From NCBI GenBank assembly GCA_029259545.1, contig JAPHEE010000011.1, positions 16,039-54,763 of the forward strand: a stretch of DNA of 38,725 nucleotides, in the 5' to 3' direction. This document shows positions 21,687 through 29,322 of this stretch, piece by piece. The stretch is from Candidatus Alkanophaga volatiphilum (GTDB lineage: Archaea; Halobacteriota; Syntropharchaeia; Alkanophagales; B39-G2). The number at the start of each line of letters is the position of its first letter. Position 1 is the stretch's first letter. The position numbers and the translations under genes are program-made. The notes beneath the pieces are model-generated. The model was not told where the DNA came from. It did no database searches and saw nothing but the letters and a program-made list of their open reading frames with translations.

Positions 21687-22151
21687 TTGAACGATGCGGT
21701 ACACATCTTCCTGCTTTCACTAATTCCTACATTCGAAGGGCGGTACGCAGCAATCGTCGGCATTGGAAGCGGATATCCATTATGGAGCACGCTCTCGGCT
21801 GCCGCCTCCGGAGTTTTAATCCTGTCGGTCACCTTGCCTCTGGTCTTGCCCTTTATTGATCGGATGATGCTGAGACTTAGGGGCACGTTCTTCGGAGGGC
21901 TCGCCGAGCTTTACTTGAAGTACGTCGAGCGGGTTCGGAGGAGGGTTCACCCCTACGTGGAGCGGTGGGGAGCCTTGGGGTTGACGATCTTCGTCGCCGT
22001 CCCCCTTCCCGGAACGGGCGTTTGGACGGGAAGCTTGGCGGCGTTCCTCCTCGGAATGGGGAGAGGGAAAACCGCTCTCGCGCTGCTACTCGGCGGCTTG
22101 CTGAGCATTCTGATAACGGTCGTCCCGAGCTTGGGAATAACAAACCTCTGA
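21687..22151 (+). CDS. Small integral membrane protein, COG2426-like (putative small multidrug export protein)
   Basis: A 154-aa membrane protein with four hydrophobic stretches: the N-terminal IFLLSLIPTFEGRYAAIVGI, then TLSAAASGVLILSVTLPLVL, GLTIFVAVPLPGTGVWTGSL and ALLLGGLLSILITVVPSLGI. The EGRYA motif early on and the VPLPGTGVWTGS signature in the third segment are characteristic of this family, which is annotated as small multidrug export protein but is functionally uncertain. The start is TTG at 21687 with GGGGTG upstream; no ATG in this frame lies near. Confidence 0.75.
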   Translation: MNDAVHIFLLSLIPTFEGRYAAIVGIGSGYPLWSTLSAAASGVLILSVTLPLVLPFIDRMMLRLRGTFFGGLAELYLKYVERVRRRVHPYVERWGALGLTIFVAVPLPGTGVWTGSLAAFLLGMGRGKTALALLLGGLLSILITVVPSLGITNL

Positions 22152-22264
22152 TCGCAACGGCGAGCGGCTCCCCCTTCCCCCCCGCCTCACCGAGCCTGCG
22201 ACGCCTGCGACGAACTTCGAGAAATCCGCTCATGTTTTATTTAACCAAGTAAAATGGGTTTGAG

Positions 22265-22906
22265 ATGATAGCGTCGGCGTTGCAGTCCGCAATCTACGTG
22301 GTTTCGACATCTCTCCTGTACCCGGTAGTCGTTCTCTTGCTTTTTCTCGTCGCATGGGTCGCCGTCGAGCTCGGCGGCTTCCTCTATGAGCTTTTTTCGA
22401 GATTTCGCTCGCCGAACAGGCTTGAGAGCGGCATAACCGACGCGATGACCGCAGAAAGTCGTAGCGACGCCGTGAGACGGGTTTTGGACTCGGCATCCAG
22501 TCGCATGCTCCACGAGTTCCTCAAAGACCTTCTGCGTCTCGTCGAGAGCGGCGGCGGGGGCGATGAGAAATTGCCGGTGCGTGTCGAGAAGCTTCTTCAG
22601 GACTATGAGCTGCTGGCGGCGAAGCGGCTCGAAAGGACGAGAATCCTCGTGCGCATCGGTCCCATGCTGGGGCTCATGGGCACGCTCATCCCGATGGGTC
22701 CGGCGCTCCTCGCACTCACGCACGGCGACGTCCAAACGCTGGCGAACAACCTGATAATAGCCTTCGGCACGACCGTCGTCGGGCTCCTCGTCGGCGGCGT
22801 CGCCTTCGTGATCTCGACGATCAGAGAGCGTTGGTACTCGCAAGACCTGAGCGACATGGCGTACGTTTGTGAGATGCTGTTCGGAGGAGTGGGGGAACCC
22901 GTCTAA
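22265..22906 (+). CDS. MotA/TolQ/ExbB proton-channel family protein
   Basis: A 213-aa membrane protein. One hydrophobic segment near the N-terminus (about 17-42, YPVVVLLLFLVAWVAVELGG) is followed by a charged cytoplasmic region (about 45-125), then the conserved channel pair: IGPMLGLMGTLIPMGPALLAL (about 131-151) and LIIAFGTTVVGLLVGGVAFVI (about 163-183). In the family these helices form a proton channel that energises another protein. The neighbour at 23103-23501 (DUF2149) is the likely ExbD/TolR-like partner. The target of the energy transfer is not evident here. Confidence 0.85.
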   Translation: MIASALQSAIYVVSTSLLYPVVVLLLFLVAWVAVELGGFLYELFSRFRSPNRLESGITDAMTAESRSDAVRRVLDSASSRMLHEFLKDLLRLVESGGGGDEKLPVRVEKLLQDYELLAAKRLERTRILVRIGPMLGLMGTLIPMGPALLALTHGDVQTLANNLIIAFGTTVVGLLVGGVAFVISTIRERWYSQDLSDMAYVCEMLFGGVGEPV

Positions 22907-23102
22907 GACCGTGGCTTGCGAGCGGTTCCATGACAGTCACCGCCGCATGGCTGCTGGTGGCAGCCTGCGGCGCGGCGGAGCGCCGCTCCCGACCCCCGCA
23001 GTTGGACATCCTCACAGCCGTAGGGTTATTAATAAGAGCAACACAAGCTTAGGACGGGGGTGAAAGGCGGCACGCTCATCGCATTCTCTGCCGCCATGGC
23101 TT

Positions 23103-23501
23103 ATGAAACTGAGATACATGCGACGGCGCAGCAGGGGCGGCGTGGGCGGCGGGCATCGCCTCGGAGCGAGGGCGCTTGAGGCTGCGGCTGCGGAGGGCGA
23201 CCCGCTGAGCGGCGTCGCAAACCTGTTCGACGTTGCGATGGTCTTCGCTCTCGGCTTGCTGGTTATGATTCTCCTCTATTACGGGCTTTCCGAGCTTCTG
23301 ACGGAGAGCAACCTCACGATAGTAAAGAATCCGGGGCAGAAGAACATGGAGGTCATCATAAAGGAGGGCAGGGAGATAAAGCGGCTGAACGCCTCGGAAG
23401 AGTTGATACAGACAGAGGTGGTGGCGGAGGTCGGCAGAATCTACAGGACCAAGGACGGCAGCCTGATATACGTGCCTGCGAACGTCAGCGTCGCCCCTTA
23501 G
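23103..23501 (+). CDS. DUF2149 protein (putative ExbD-like partner)
   Basis: A 132-aa protein: an arginine-rich N-terminus, then DPLSGVANLFDVAMVFALGL (about 33-52), the DUF2149 hallmark leading into a single membrane helix (about 42-65), then an extracytoplasmic beta/alpha domain to the end. DUF2149 genes typically accompany MotA/ExbB-type genes in methanogens and relatives. The start is uncertain: ATG 23103 is used and ATG 23118 is possible. A 196-bp gap separates it from the ExbB-like gene, with no recognisable gene apart from a doubtful 40-codon frame at 22930. Confidence 0.78.
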   Translation: MKLRYMRRRSRGGVGGGHRLGARALEAAAAEGDPLSGVANLFDVAMVFALGLLVMILLYYGLSELLTESNLTIVKNPGQKNMEVIIKEGREIKRLNASEELIQTEVVAEVGRIYRTKDGSLIYVPANVSVAP

Positions 23502-23555
23502 ACGTGCTGTGCGGCGCCGCACGCCAGATTTTTATGCAAAGATGGTGTAAAAAAC

Positions 23556-24668
23556 ATGATGCTCGAACGGGTGCGAGAGGTTTTAGACGGTAGGGAGGCG
23601 GTTGCGAGGAGCTGGAAGGAGCAGGGCAAGAAGGTCGTGGGCTGGATATGCCCCTACGTTCCTGAAGAGCTGATACATGCGGCGGGCATGCTGCCGTTCA
23701 GGGTCATGGGCGCCCCTGTGACGATTGTGAAGGGCGACGCCTACCTATACCCGAACATCTGCACTTTCAACAGGGTCGTGCTCGAACTCGCATTAGGCGG
23801 GCGTTACGACTTCCTCGACGGCATCGTCACCGCAAACGTCTGCGACCACATCCGCAGGCTCTACGATGCTTGGCATTTCTTCGTGGAAACCCCGTTCAAA
23901 CTGATATTGAGCCTCCCGCACAAGGTCTCGGAAAACGCCGTCGCCTTCTTCAGGGATGAACTTTCGAGGCTCAAAAGTGATCTTGAAAAGCTCGCCGGCG
24001 TCGAAATTTCCGACGCCGCCTTGAAGAACTCGATAAGAACGTACAACAGAGCAAGGGAGCTGCTCCGCCGAATATACGGGCTGAGGCGTGAGGAAGAGGC
24101 GCCGATCTCCGGCGCCGAGGCGCTGGAGGTGGTCAAAGCCGGGATGTTCCTGCCGAAGGAGGAGTATGTAGCTTTACTGGAGGAGATTTTCGAAAGCCTG
24201 AAACGCCGGGATGAACGCTACGAGGGCAGTGCGAGGGTCATGATCGCCGGCAGCGACCTCGACGACCCCGGATTTGTAAAACTTATAGAGGACTCAGGCG
24301 GCTTGGTCGTGGCTGACGACCTCTGTACTGGCAGCCGCTACTTCTGGGAGGACGTCGACGTCAGCGGCGACCCCTTGGAGGCGCTCGCAAGACGCTACCT
24401 CAGCCCCGTGCTCTGCGCCCGCATGCACCCCTACGAGGCGCACATCGAGCATCTGATAAAAATGGCTGAAGATTTCAACGTCGACGGCATAATATTCGAG
24501 GCTTTGAAGTTCTGCGACATTTACGGCGGCGAGTACCCGCTGCTTCGGGAGTGGCTGAAGGAGAAAGGTTTAGACATCCCGGTCCTTATGCTTGATCGGG
24601 AGTACGTGCTGAGCGGCGTGGAGCAGCTGAAAACCCGAATACAAGCCTTCATAGAAAGTTTGAGCTAG
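23556..24668 (+). CDS. BcrC/HgdB-like subunit of a benzoyl-CoA reductase / 2-hydroxyacyl-CoA dehydratase-type enzyme
   Basis: A 370-aa protein of the 2-hydroxyacyl-CoA dehydratase D-component family. The N-terminal domain has WICPYVPEELIHAAGMLPFR (30-49, Cys32), NICTFNRVVLELALG (67-81, Cys69) and ANVCDHIRRLYDAW (93-106, Cys96), the three cysteines placed as in cluster-binding subunits. The C-terminal Rossmann-like half has SDLDDPGFVKLIEDSGG and the late EALKFCDIYGGEYPLLRE. It is the first gene of a five-gene operon in the order C-B-A-D-ferredoxin, matching bacterial bcrCBAD. The start is the ATG at 23556 with GATGGTG upstream. Substrate is unknown: benzoyl-CoA, a related aromatic acyl-CoA, or a 2-hydroxyacyl-CoA are all possible. 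Confidence 0.85.
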   Translation: MMLERVREVLDGREAVARSWKEQGKKVVGWICPYVPEELIHAAGMLPFRVMGAPVTIVKGDAYLYPNICTFNRVVLELALGGRYDFLDGIVTANVCDHIRRLYDAWHFFVETPFKLILSLPHKVSENAVAFFRDELSRLKSDLEKLAGVEISDAALKNSIRTYNRARELLRRIYGLRREEEAPISGAEALEVVKAGMFLPKEEYVALLEEIFESLKRRDERYEGSARVMIAGSDLDDPGFVKLIEDSGGLVVADDLCTGSRYFWEDVDVSGDPLEALARRYLSPVLCARMHPYEAHIEHLIKMAEDFNVDGIIFEALKFCDIYGGEYPLLREWLKEKGLDIPVLMLDREYVLSGVEQLKTRIQAFIESLS

Positions 24669-24679
24669 GGGGTGATGAG

Positions 24680-25870
24680 TTGGCGGCTGCGATCCCGCAA
24701 ATAGATTCCGTGGTCCAGAAACGCTATATGGAGCTTGTAGCCAATTTCTTCAAAAGCGCATTCGATGCAAGGAACGTCGGGAAGAAGGTCGTCTGGATGG
24801 CGTATTTCCTGCCGTCAGAGCTTTGTTACACTTTAGATGCCGTACCGTTCTACCCTGAGATCTACGGCGGCGTCTGCGCACGAATGGGCATCGTCCTCAA
24901 GTACATAGAGGCTGCTGAGAGCTTCGGCTATCCTCGAGAGCTGTGCTCCGCAACGAAGTCCGCCGCCGGGCTTGCGCTCTCAGGGGAGGCGCCGCCGCCT
25001 GACGCCGTCCTGAGCACGCAGCCGGTATGCGACGGCGGCATGAAGGTTCATGAGTTCGTCGCCGTCCGCTATAAATGCCCACATTTCTTTATCGATATGC
25101 CTTACTCCACCGATGCACGAGCGGTCGAATACTTGAAGGGCGAGCTTGAAGAAGCCCTTAAATTCCTTGCCGAGTCCTTCGGAGCGGAGTTGAGCGAGGA
25201 GCGCTTGAAAGAAGTCATGGAACTTTCGAAGCGTGCCGAGGAGCTGCATCTGGAAGTTAACGAGCTTAGAAGGAAGAAGCCTTCCCCCCTCCTCAGCATA
25301 GAGCTTTTCGGTCAGTACTTCTTCCCGTGCAGCTTCCTCGGTGGTACGCAGGCAGCCGTTGACTTCTATGCGTTCGTCGCGGAGGAGGCGAGGCGCCGCC
25401 TCAGAGAGGGGGACGTGCCTGAGGAGAAATACAGGATTCTATGGTCGCCGCTCGTCCCGCAAAGCTTCCTGAGCATCCTTCAATGGCTTGAGCTCGAGTA
25501 CAAAGCTAAGATCGTCATGGAGATGGTGGGCTACGCCCCGAAGATCGAGATGGATGCGGCGGAGCCGCTGGAAAGTCTTGCGAGGAAGACGCTCGAAGCG
25601 AGGTTCCCGTCTCTTGGGAACGGTCCAGGCGTGTTTAATCTCGATAGATATCGCAAAGTGGTGAAGGATTACGACATCGACGCTGTGATCTACTTTGCGC
25701 ACTGGGGCTGTCGGACGATATGCAGTGCCGTCAAAATGGTTAAGGACATGCTCAGGGAGGAGTTTGACATCCCGATGCTCGTGCTCGATGGCGACATCTT
25801 CGACCCGAGGAACAACCCTGTGGAGCAGGCGCGGGCGAGGGTTGAAGAGTTCTTTGAAATGCTGGAATGA
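24680..25870 (+). CDS. BcrB/HgdA-like subunit of the same complex
   Basis: A 396-aa paralogue of the first gene's family. Cysteines at 49 (SELCYTLDAVPFYPE), 66 (GGVCARMG), 89 (YPRELCSATKSAAG) and 117 (QPVCDGGMKVHE) are placed as in BcrB-type subunits. The C-terminal half ends with DIDAVIYFAHWGCRTICSAV and PMLVLDGDIFDPRN, typical of the catalytic heterodimer. The start codon is TTG (24680) preceded by GGTGAT, 11 bp after the previous stop. Together with the 23556 product it would form the [4Fe-4S] module that receives electrons from the ATP-driven activator. Confidence 0.85.
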   Translation: MAAAIPQIDSVVQKRYMELVANFFKSAFDARNVGKKVVWMAYFLPSELCYTLDAVPFYPEIYGGVCARMGIVLKYIEAAESFGYPRELCSATKSAAGLALSGEAPPPDAVLSTQPVCDGGMKVHEFVAVRYKCPHFFIDMPYSTDARAVEYLKGELEEALKFLAESFGAELSEERLKEVMELSKRAEELHLEVNELRRKKPSPLLSIELFGQYFFPCSFLGGTQAAVDFYAFVAEEARRRLREGDVPEEKYRILWSPLVPQSFLSILQWLELEYKAKIVMEMVGYAPKIEMDAAEPLESLARKTLEARFPSLGNGPGVFNLDRYRKVVKDYDIDAVIYFAHWGCRTICSAVKMVKDMLREEFDIPMLVLDGDIFDPRNNPVEQARARVEEFFEMLE

Positions 25871-25880
25871 GGTGTGTGGG

Positions 25881-26675
25881 ATGATCGTCGCTGGCGTTGA
25901 TATTGGCTCGCTGACGGTCAAAGCCGTCATATTGAGGGACAACGAAGTCGTGGCGACCTCGACGCTCATCACTGGCGACGACGCCGCCACCGCTGCAAAG
26001 ACGGCAATAAATGAAGCGTTGAAAAGCCTAGCTGAGCGGGGTATGAGCGTGACGCTAGACTCCTTAGACCACATCGTGGCGACGGGCGTCGGCAGAAAGG
26101 AGGTCACGTTCGCACACGAGGAAAAGACGGATGTACGTTGCGACGCCGTCGGCGCACGCCACATATTTCCGTCGGTGAGGACCGTCGTGGACATCGGCGC
26201 CGAGAGCTGTAAGGTCATAAGGCTTAGCAAGAAAGGCAGGGTGGAGGATTTCACCGCTAATGACAAATGTGCATCCGGCACAGGAATGTTCCTCGACGTG
26301 CTCGCGAAGGTCATCGGTGTTGGCGTCGAAAAACTCGGCGAGCTCTCGCTGAAAGCCAAAAAACCCGCGAAAATCAGCAGCATGTGCACGGTCTTCGCCG
26401 AGTCTGAAGTTATTTCCTATATCCACAGGAAGGTTCCGATCGAAAACATTATTGCTGGAGTCCACGAGTCCATAGCTAACAGGATATTCGGGATGATGAA
26501 CAGAGTAGGCGTAGAAAAGGACATAGCGCTCGTGGGCGGCGTTGCAAGGAACGTCGGCGTTGTCAAGGCGCTCGAAGCGAAAGTTGGCGAGAGTATTCTG
26601 GTGCCTGAGGGGCCGCAACTCATCGGTGCCCTTGGCGCCGCTTTAATAGCTGCGGAAGCGTGTGGTACTGCATGA
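25881..26675 (+). CDS. BcrA/BadF/HgdC-type ATPase activator subunit 1
   Basis: A 264-aa ASKHA-fold ATPase. VAGVDIGSLTVKAVIL (phosphate 1 loop) opens the chain. VVDIGAESCKVI (about 102-113) is the second phosphate loop. FTANDKCASGTGMFLDVL (Cys130) and ISSMCTVFAESEV (Cys169) carry the cysteines that hold a subunit-bridging [4Fe-4S] cluster in this family. ALVGGVARNVGVV is the adenosine motif. The enzyme uses ATP hydrolysis to push electrons to very low potential. It starts at the ATG at 25881 with GGTGTGTGGG upstream, 10 bp after the B-like gene; upstream codons in frame belong to the other gene's shadow. Confidence 0.9.
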   Translation: MIVAGVDIGSLTVKAVILRDNEVVATSTLITGDDAATAAKTAINEALKSLAERGMSVTLDSLDHIVATGVGRKEVTFAHEEKTDVRCDAVGARHIFPSVRTVVDIGAESCKVIRLSKKGRVEDFTANDKCASGTGMFLDVLAKVIGVGVEKLGELSLKAKKPAKISSMCTVFAESEVISYIHRKVPIENIIAGVHESIANRIFGMMNRVGVEKDIALVGGVARNVGVVKALEAKVGESILVPEGPQLIGALGAALIAAEACGTA

Positions 26676-26693
26676 TGATGGGAGGTGGCGTGC

Positions 26694-27482
26694 GTGGTGC
26701 TCGTCGCCGGCGTTGATATCGGCTCGCTGACCGCAAAAGCGCTGATCTTGGAAGATTCGAAAATACGAGCATATGCCATAATACCAACTGGCGTTGACAG
26801 CGAAGAGACCTCCAAGAAAGTAATGAACATCGCCCTTGAAAAAGCGGAACTCAGGCTCGAAGATATAGAATATGTGGTCTCGACAGGCTACGGGCGTGTC
26901 GTAGTTCCGTTTGCAAACAAGAATATAACGGAGATCTCTTGCCATGCGAAGGGCGCCGTCTTCCTGTTTCCGTCGGTGCGCACGATCCTCGACATGGGCG
27001 GGCAGGATTGTAAGGCTATACGCTGCGACGCCTCCGGAAAGGTGCTGAACTTCGCAATGAACGACAAGTGCGCTGCAGGTACAGGACGCTTCTTCGAAAT
27101 AATGGCAGAAACTATGGAGCTGCCGCTCGAAGAGCTGGGAAGGCTCTCGCTCGAAGCGACAGATGCCGCGAAAATAAGTTCGGCGTGCGTCGTCTTTGCG
27201 AAATCCGAGGTCTTGACGCTACTGCGGAGGGGCGTCGACAAAAAGAACATACTTGCAGGCATAAACGAGGCTGTAGCCCTTAGGGTTTTCGCCCTTTTGA
27301 ACAGAGTAGGCATCGAAAAGGATTTCGCAATCACTGGTGGCATTGCGAAGAACATCGGCGTCGTGCGGAAAGTTGAGGAGAAAGTCGGACTGAAGGCTTT
27401 AATCGCAGAGGAGCCGCAGATCGTCGGCGCCCTTGGCGCTGCGCTCTTTGCAAAAGAGGCGTTAGAGCAGGTTAAAAAGTGA
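26694..27482 (+). CDS. BcrD/BadG/HgdC-type ATPase activator subunit 2
   Basis: A 262-aa paralogue of the preceding protein: VLVAGVDIGSLTAKALIL, LDMGGQDCKAIRC, NFAMNDKCAAGTGRFFEIMA (Cys126), ISSACVVFAKSEV (Cys165) and FAITGGIAKNIGVV. Having two different activator subunits, rather than one homodimer, is the mark of BCR-type complexes (BcrAD) and distinguishes this operon from simple dehydratase activators. The GTG at 26694 is preferred because GGAGGTG (26681-26687) is 6 nt upstream; a GTG at 26685 overlaps that site. The gap to the previous gene is 18 bp. Confidence 0.9.
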   Translation: MVLVAGVDIGSLTAKALILEDSKIRAYAIIPTGVDSEETSKKVMNIALEKAELRLEDIEYVVSTGYGRVVVPFANKNITEISCHAKGAVFLFPSVRTILDMGGQDCKAIRCDASGKVLNFAMNDKCAAGTGRFFEIMAETMELPLEELGRLSLEATDAAKISSACVVFAKSEVLTLLRRGVDKKNILAGINEAVALRVFALLNRVGIEKDFAITGGIAKNIGVVRKVEEKVGLKALIAEEPQIVGALGAALFAKEALEQVKK

Positions 27483-27499
27483 GAGGCTGGTGAAACAGC

Positions 27500-27763
27500 T
27501 TGATAATACATTACGGCTACGCTGACGGTTCCGGCGAATATTATTTGATTGTTGACACGGACAAATGTGACGGCTGCGGGCGCTGCGTCGAGGTCTGTCC
27601 GAACGACATACTCGAACTAGCCCCTGACGACTACGGGAAGGTTGTCGTACGTGTTAAGGACGAGTTCGTGAACAGTATCGGTTACATCTGCCCTGCCTGC
27701 AAGAGACGTGACGAGCGTTGCGAGAACGTCTGCGAGCACGCTGCTATTTCTTACTCGTGGTAA
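27500..27763 (+). CDS. Ferredoxin-like protein of the BCR-like operon
   Basis: An 87-aa protein. The first cluster motif is CDGCGRCVEVCP (about 24-35). A second set of cysteines is spaced irregularly: CPACKRRDERCENVCEH (about 64-80), so the second cluster is atypical compared with ordinary 2[4Fe-4S] ferredoxins. It ends the operon, 17 bp after the D-like gene. The TTG start at 27500 has GGTGA 6 nt upstream. In aromatic degraders a ferredoxin encoded beside bcr genes is the electron donor, and the same role is inferred here. Confidence 0.85.
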   Translation: MIIHYGYADGSGEYYLIVDTDKCDGCGRCVEVCPNDILELAPDDYGKVVVRVKDEFVNSIGYICPACKRRDERCENVCEHAAISYSW

Positions 27764-27851
27764 CTGCGAGTGGTATCTGCCTAGCGTGCTGCTGATGCCT
27801 TATCTACTGCAAGCCGCCTCCTATGCTTATCAGCAAGAGCGGGAGCGGAAG

Positions 27852-28271
27852 TTAGCAACCTAATATTTGCAGAATCACTTTCCTCGTTCTTGGCTTGTTA
27901 TCGAGTTCTACGAAGACGACTTGCTGCCATGTGCCAAGGAGCAGCTTTTTGTCTTTGAAGGGAACGGTCAGGCTCGGTCCGAGGAATGCCGCTCTTACAT
28001 GAGAATGTCCATTGCCGTCGTGCCAGCGGCGTTCGTGTTCATACCATATATCTCGGGGGAACAATCGTTCGAGCGCCGCAGGTAAATCCTTTAAAAGCCC
28101 AGGTTCGTATTCTATGGTCGTTATGGCTGCGGTAGAGCCCGGAACGAAAACTGTCACGATGCCGTCGTTCACGCCCGCCTCTTTCAGCTTCTCGTTTATT
28201 CTATCCGTTAAATCGATTATTTCAACTTCGCCTTTCGTCTTAAAATTCAGCTCTTTCGTTATAACTTCCAT
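27852..28271 (-). CDS. YjbQ/UPF0047 family protein
   Basis: A 139-aa protein of the COG0432 family (YjbQ, reported with weak thiamine-phosphate synthase-like activity). Conserved parts are DLTDRINEKLKEAGVNDGIV, VFVPGSTAAITTIEYEPGL (about 43-61), WHDGNGHSHVRAAFLGPSLT (about 83-102, with the conserved histidines) and LGTWQQVVFVELDNKPRTR. It lies 24 bp after ilvE on the same strand and is probably co-transcribed. The physiological function of the family is unsettled. Confidence 0.88.
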   Translation of the reverse strand: MEVITKELNFKTKGEVEIIDLTDRINEKLKEAGVNDGIVTVFVPGSTAAITTIEYEPGLLKDLPAALERLFPRDIWYEHERRWHDGNGHSHVRAAFLGPSLTVPFKDKKLLLGTWQQVVFVELDNKPRTRKVILQILGC

Positions 28272-28295
28272 TTTCGCTTCACCGCTGTGATGCTG

Positions 28296-29228
28296 CTATT
28301 CATAAACAGGCTCGAGCCAATGCATGTATTTTTCGTCCCGTGCGTTCACAATGTCAAAGAATTTGCTCTGTATAGCCTTTGTGACGGGTCCTATCTTGCC
28401 GTCGCCTATGATCCTGAAGTCGATCTCTCGGATGGGCGTGACTTCCGCCGCCGTGCCCGTGAAGAAGGCTTCGTCCGCCGTCAAAACCTCGCCGACGGTC
28501 AGCGGCTTTTCCACAACTTCGAAGCCGAGGTCTCTCGCTATTTTTATAACGGAGTCCCTTGTGATTCCCGGAAGGATCGAAGACTCAAGCCCGGGCGTGT
28601 AAATGACGCCGTCACGCACGATGAACAGATTTTCGCCGGAGCCTTCGGAAACGTAGCCGTTCTCATCCAGCATTAGCGCCTCGTCGAAGCCCTTGCTTCT
28701 CGCATCCATGACAGCGAGCATCGAGTTCACGTAATGCCCGACCGCCTTTGCAGTCACCGGCACCGCAGTCGGATTTAGTCGCCGCCATGGTGAGATCGTG
28801 CACCTTATGCCACGTTCCAACGCCTCCTCGCCCAAATAAGTGCCCCACTCCCAGACTGCGATCACGCATTCTACCGGGCAATCGCCGGGGTGCACTCCGA
28901 GGTTATAATAGCCGTAAAACACTATAGGGCGGATGTAGCAAGCCTTCAGCCCATTGACCCTTATCGTCTCCTTTATCGCCTCTTTGATCTCCTCCGCCGT
29001 GTATGGGATCTCGATACGATAGAGCTTTGCCGACCAGAAAAGGCGGTCCACGTGCTCTTTGAGCCTGAAAATGAAGGAGCCGCGCTCGGTATTGTAGCAG
29101 CGTATCCCTTCAAAGACGCCCGACCCGTAGTGCAAAGCGTGTGAAAGGACGTGGACCTTCGCGTCTTTCCAATCCACGAACTTCCCGTTCATCCAAATTT
29201 TACCCCGCTCTGGCAACCTTTCCGCCAC
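28296..29228 (-). CDS. ilvE: Branched-chain amino acid aminotransferase
   Basis: A 310-aa class IV PLP aminotransferase for the last step of valine, leucine and isoleucine synthesis. Motifs are [15 protein letters not shown] (about 31-45), the catalytic lysine in [13 protein letters not shown] (about 160), [20 protein letters not shown] (about 183-202) and [12 protein letters not shown] (about 260-271), all typical of IlvE. The start is GTG at 29228 with GGAGGTGG close upstream. It leads a two-gene unit with the YjbQ-family gene and is divergent from aIF2-gamma. Confidence 0.93.
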   Translation of the reverse strand: MAERLPERGKIWMNGKFVDWKDAKVHVLSHALHYGSGVFEGIRCYNTERGSFIFRLKEHVDRLFWSAKLYRIEIPYTAEEIKEAIKETIRVNGLKACYIRPIVFYGYYNLGVHPGDCPVECVIAVWEWGTYLGEEALERGIRCTISPWRRLNPTAVPVTAKAVGHYVNSMLAVMDARSKGFDEALMLDENGYVSEGSGENLFIVRDGVIYTPGLESSILPGITRDSVIKIARDLGFEVVEKPLTVGEVLTADEAFFTGTAAEVTPIREIDFRIIGDGKIGPVTKAIQSKFFDIVNARDEKYMHWLEPVYE

Positions 29229-29322
29229 GCTTCCACCTCCTCAGGGTAGCGCTTAATATAGGGGAAGCAGAATAAAAAGCTTAGCAGAGAGCTCAACTCC
29301 ACAGCGGAGGGGGTGTTCTCAG

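Noticed and set aside
22930-23052. 40-codon frame (MTVTAAWLLVAACGAAE...) between the ExbB-like and DUF2149 genes
   Set aside because: Slightly hydrophobic and in the right place for a small membrane gene, but no ribosome binding site and no family recognised.
25439-26389. 316-aa minus-strand frame opposite the BcrB/BcrA-like genes
   Set aside because: The sense strand carries two clear family members with Shine-Dalgarno sites; the antisense product shows no motif.
23556-27482. Reading the operon as methanogenesis marker proteins (BcrA/HgdB-like markers)
   Set aside because: Four distinct subunits in bcrCBAD order plus ferredoxin fit a BCR-type complex better than the single marker proteins, although a distant relation cannot be excluded.
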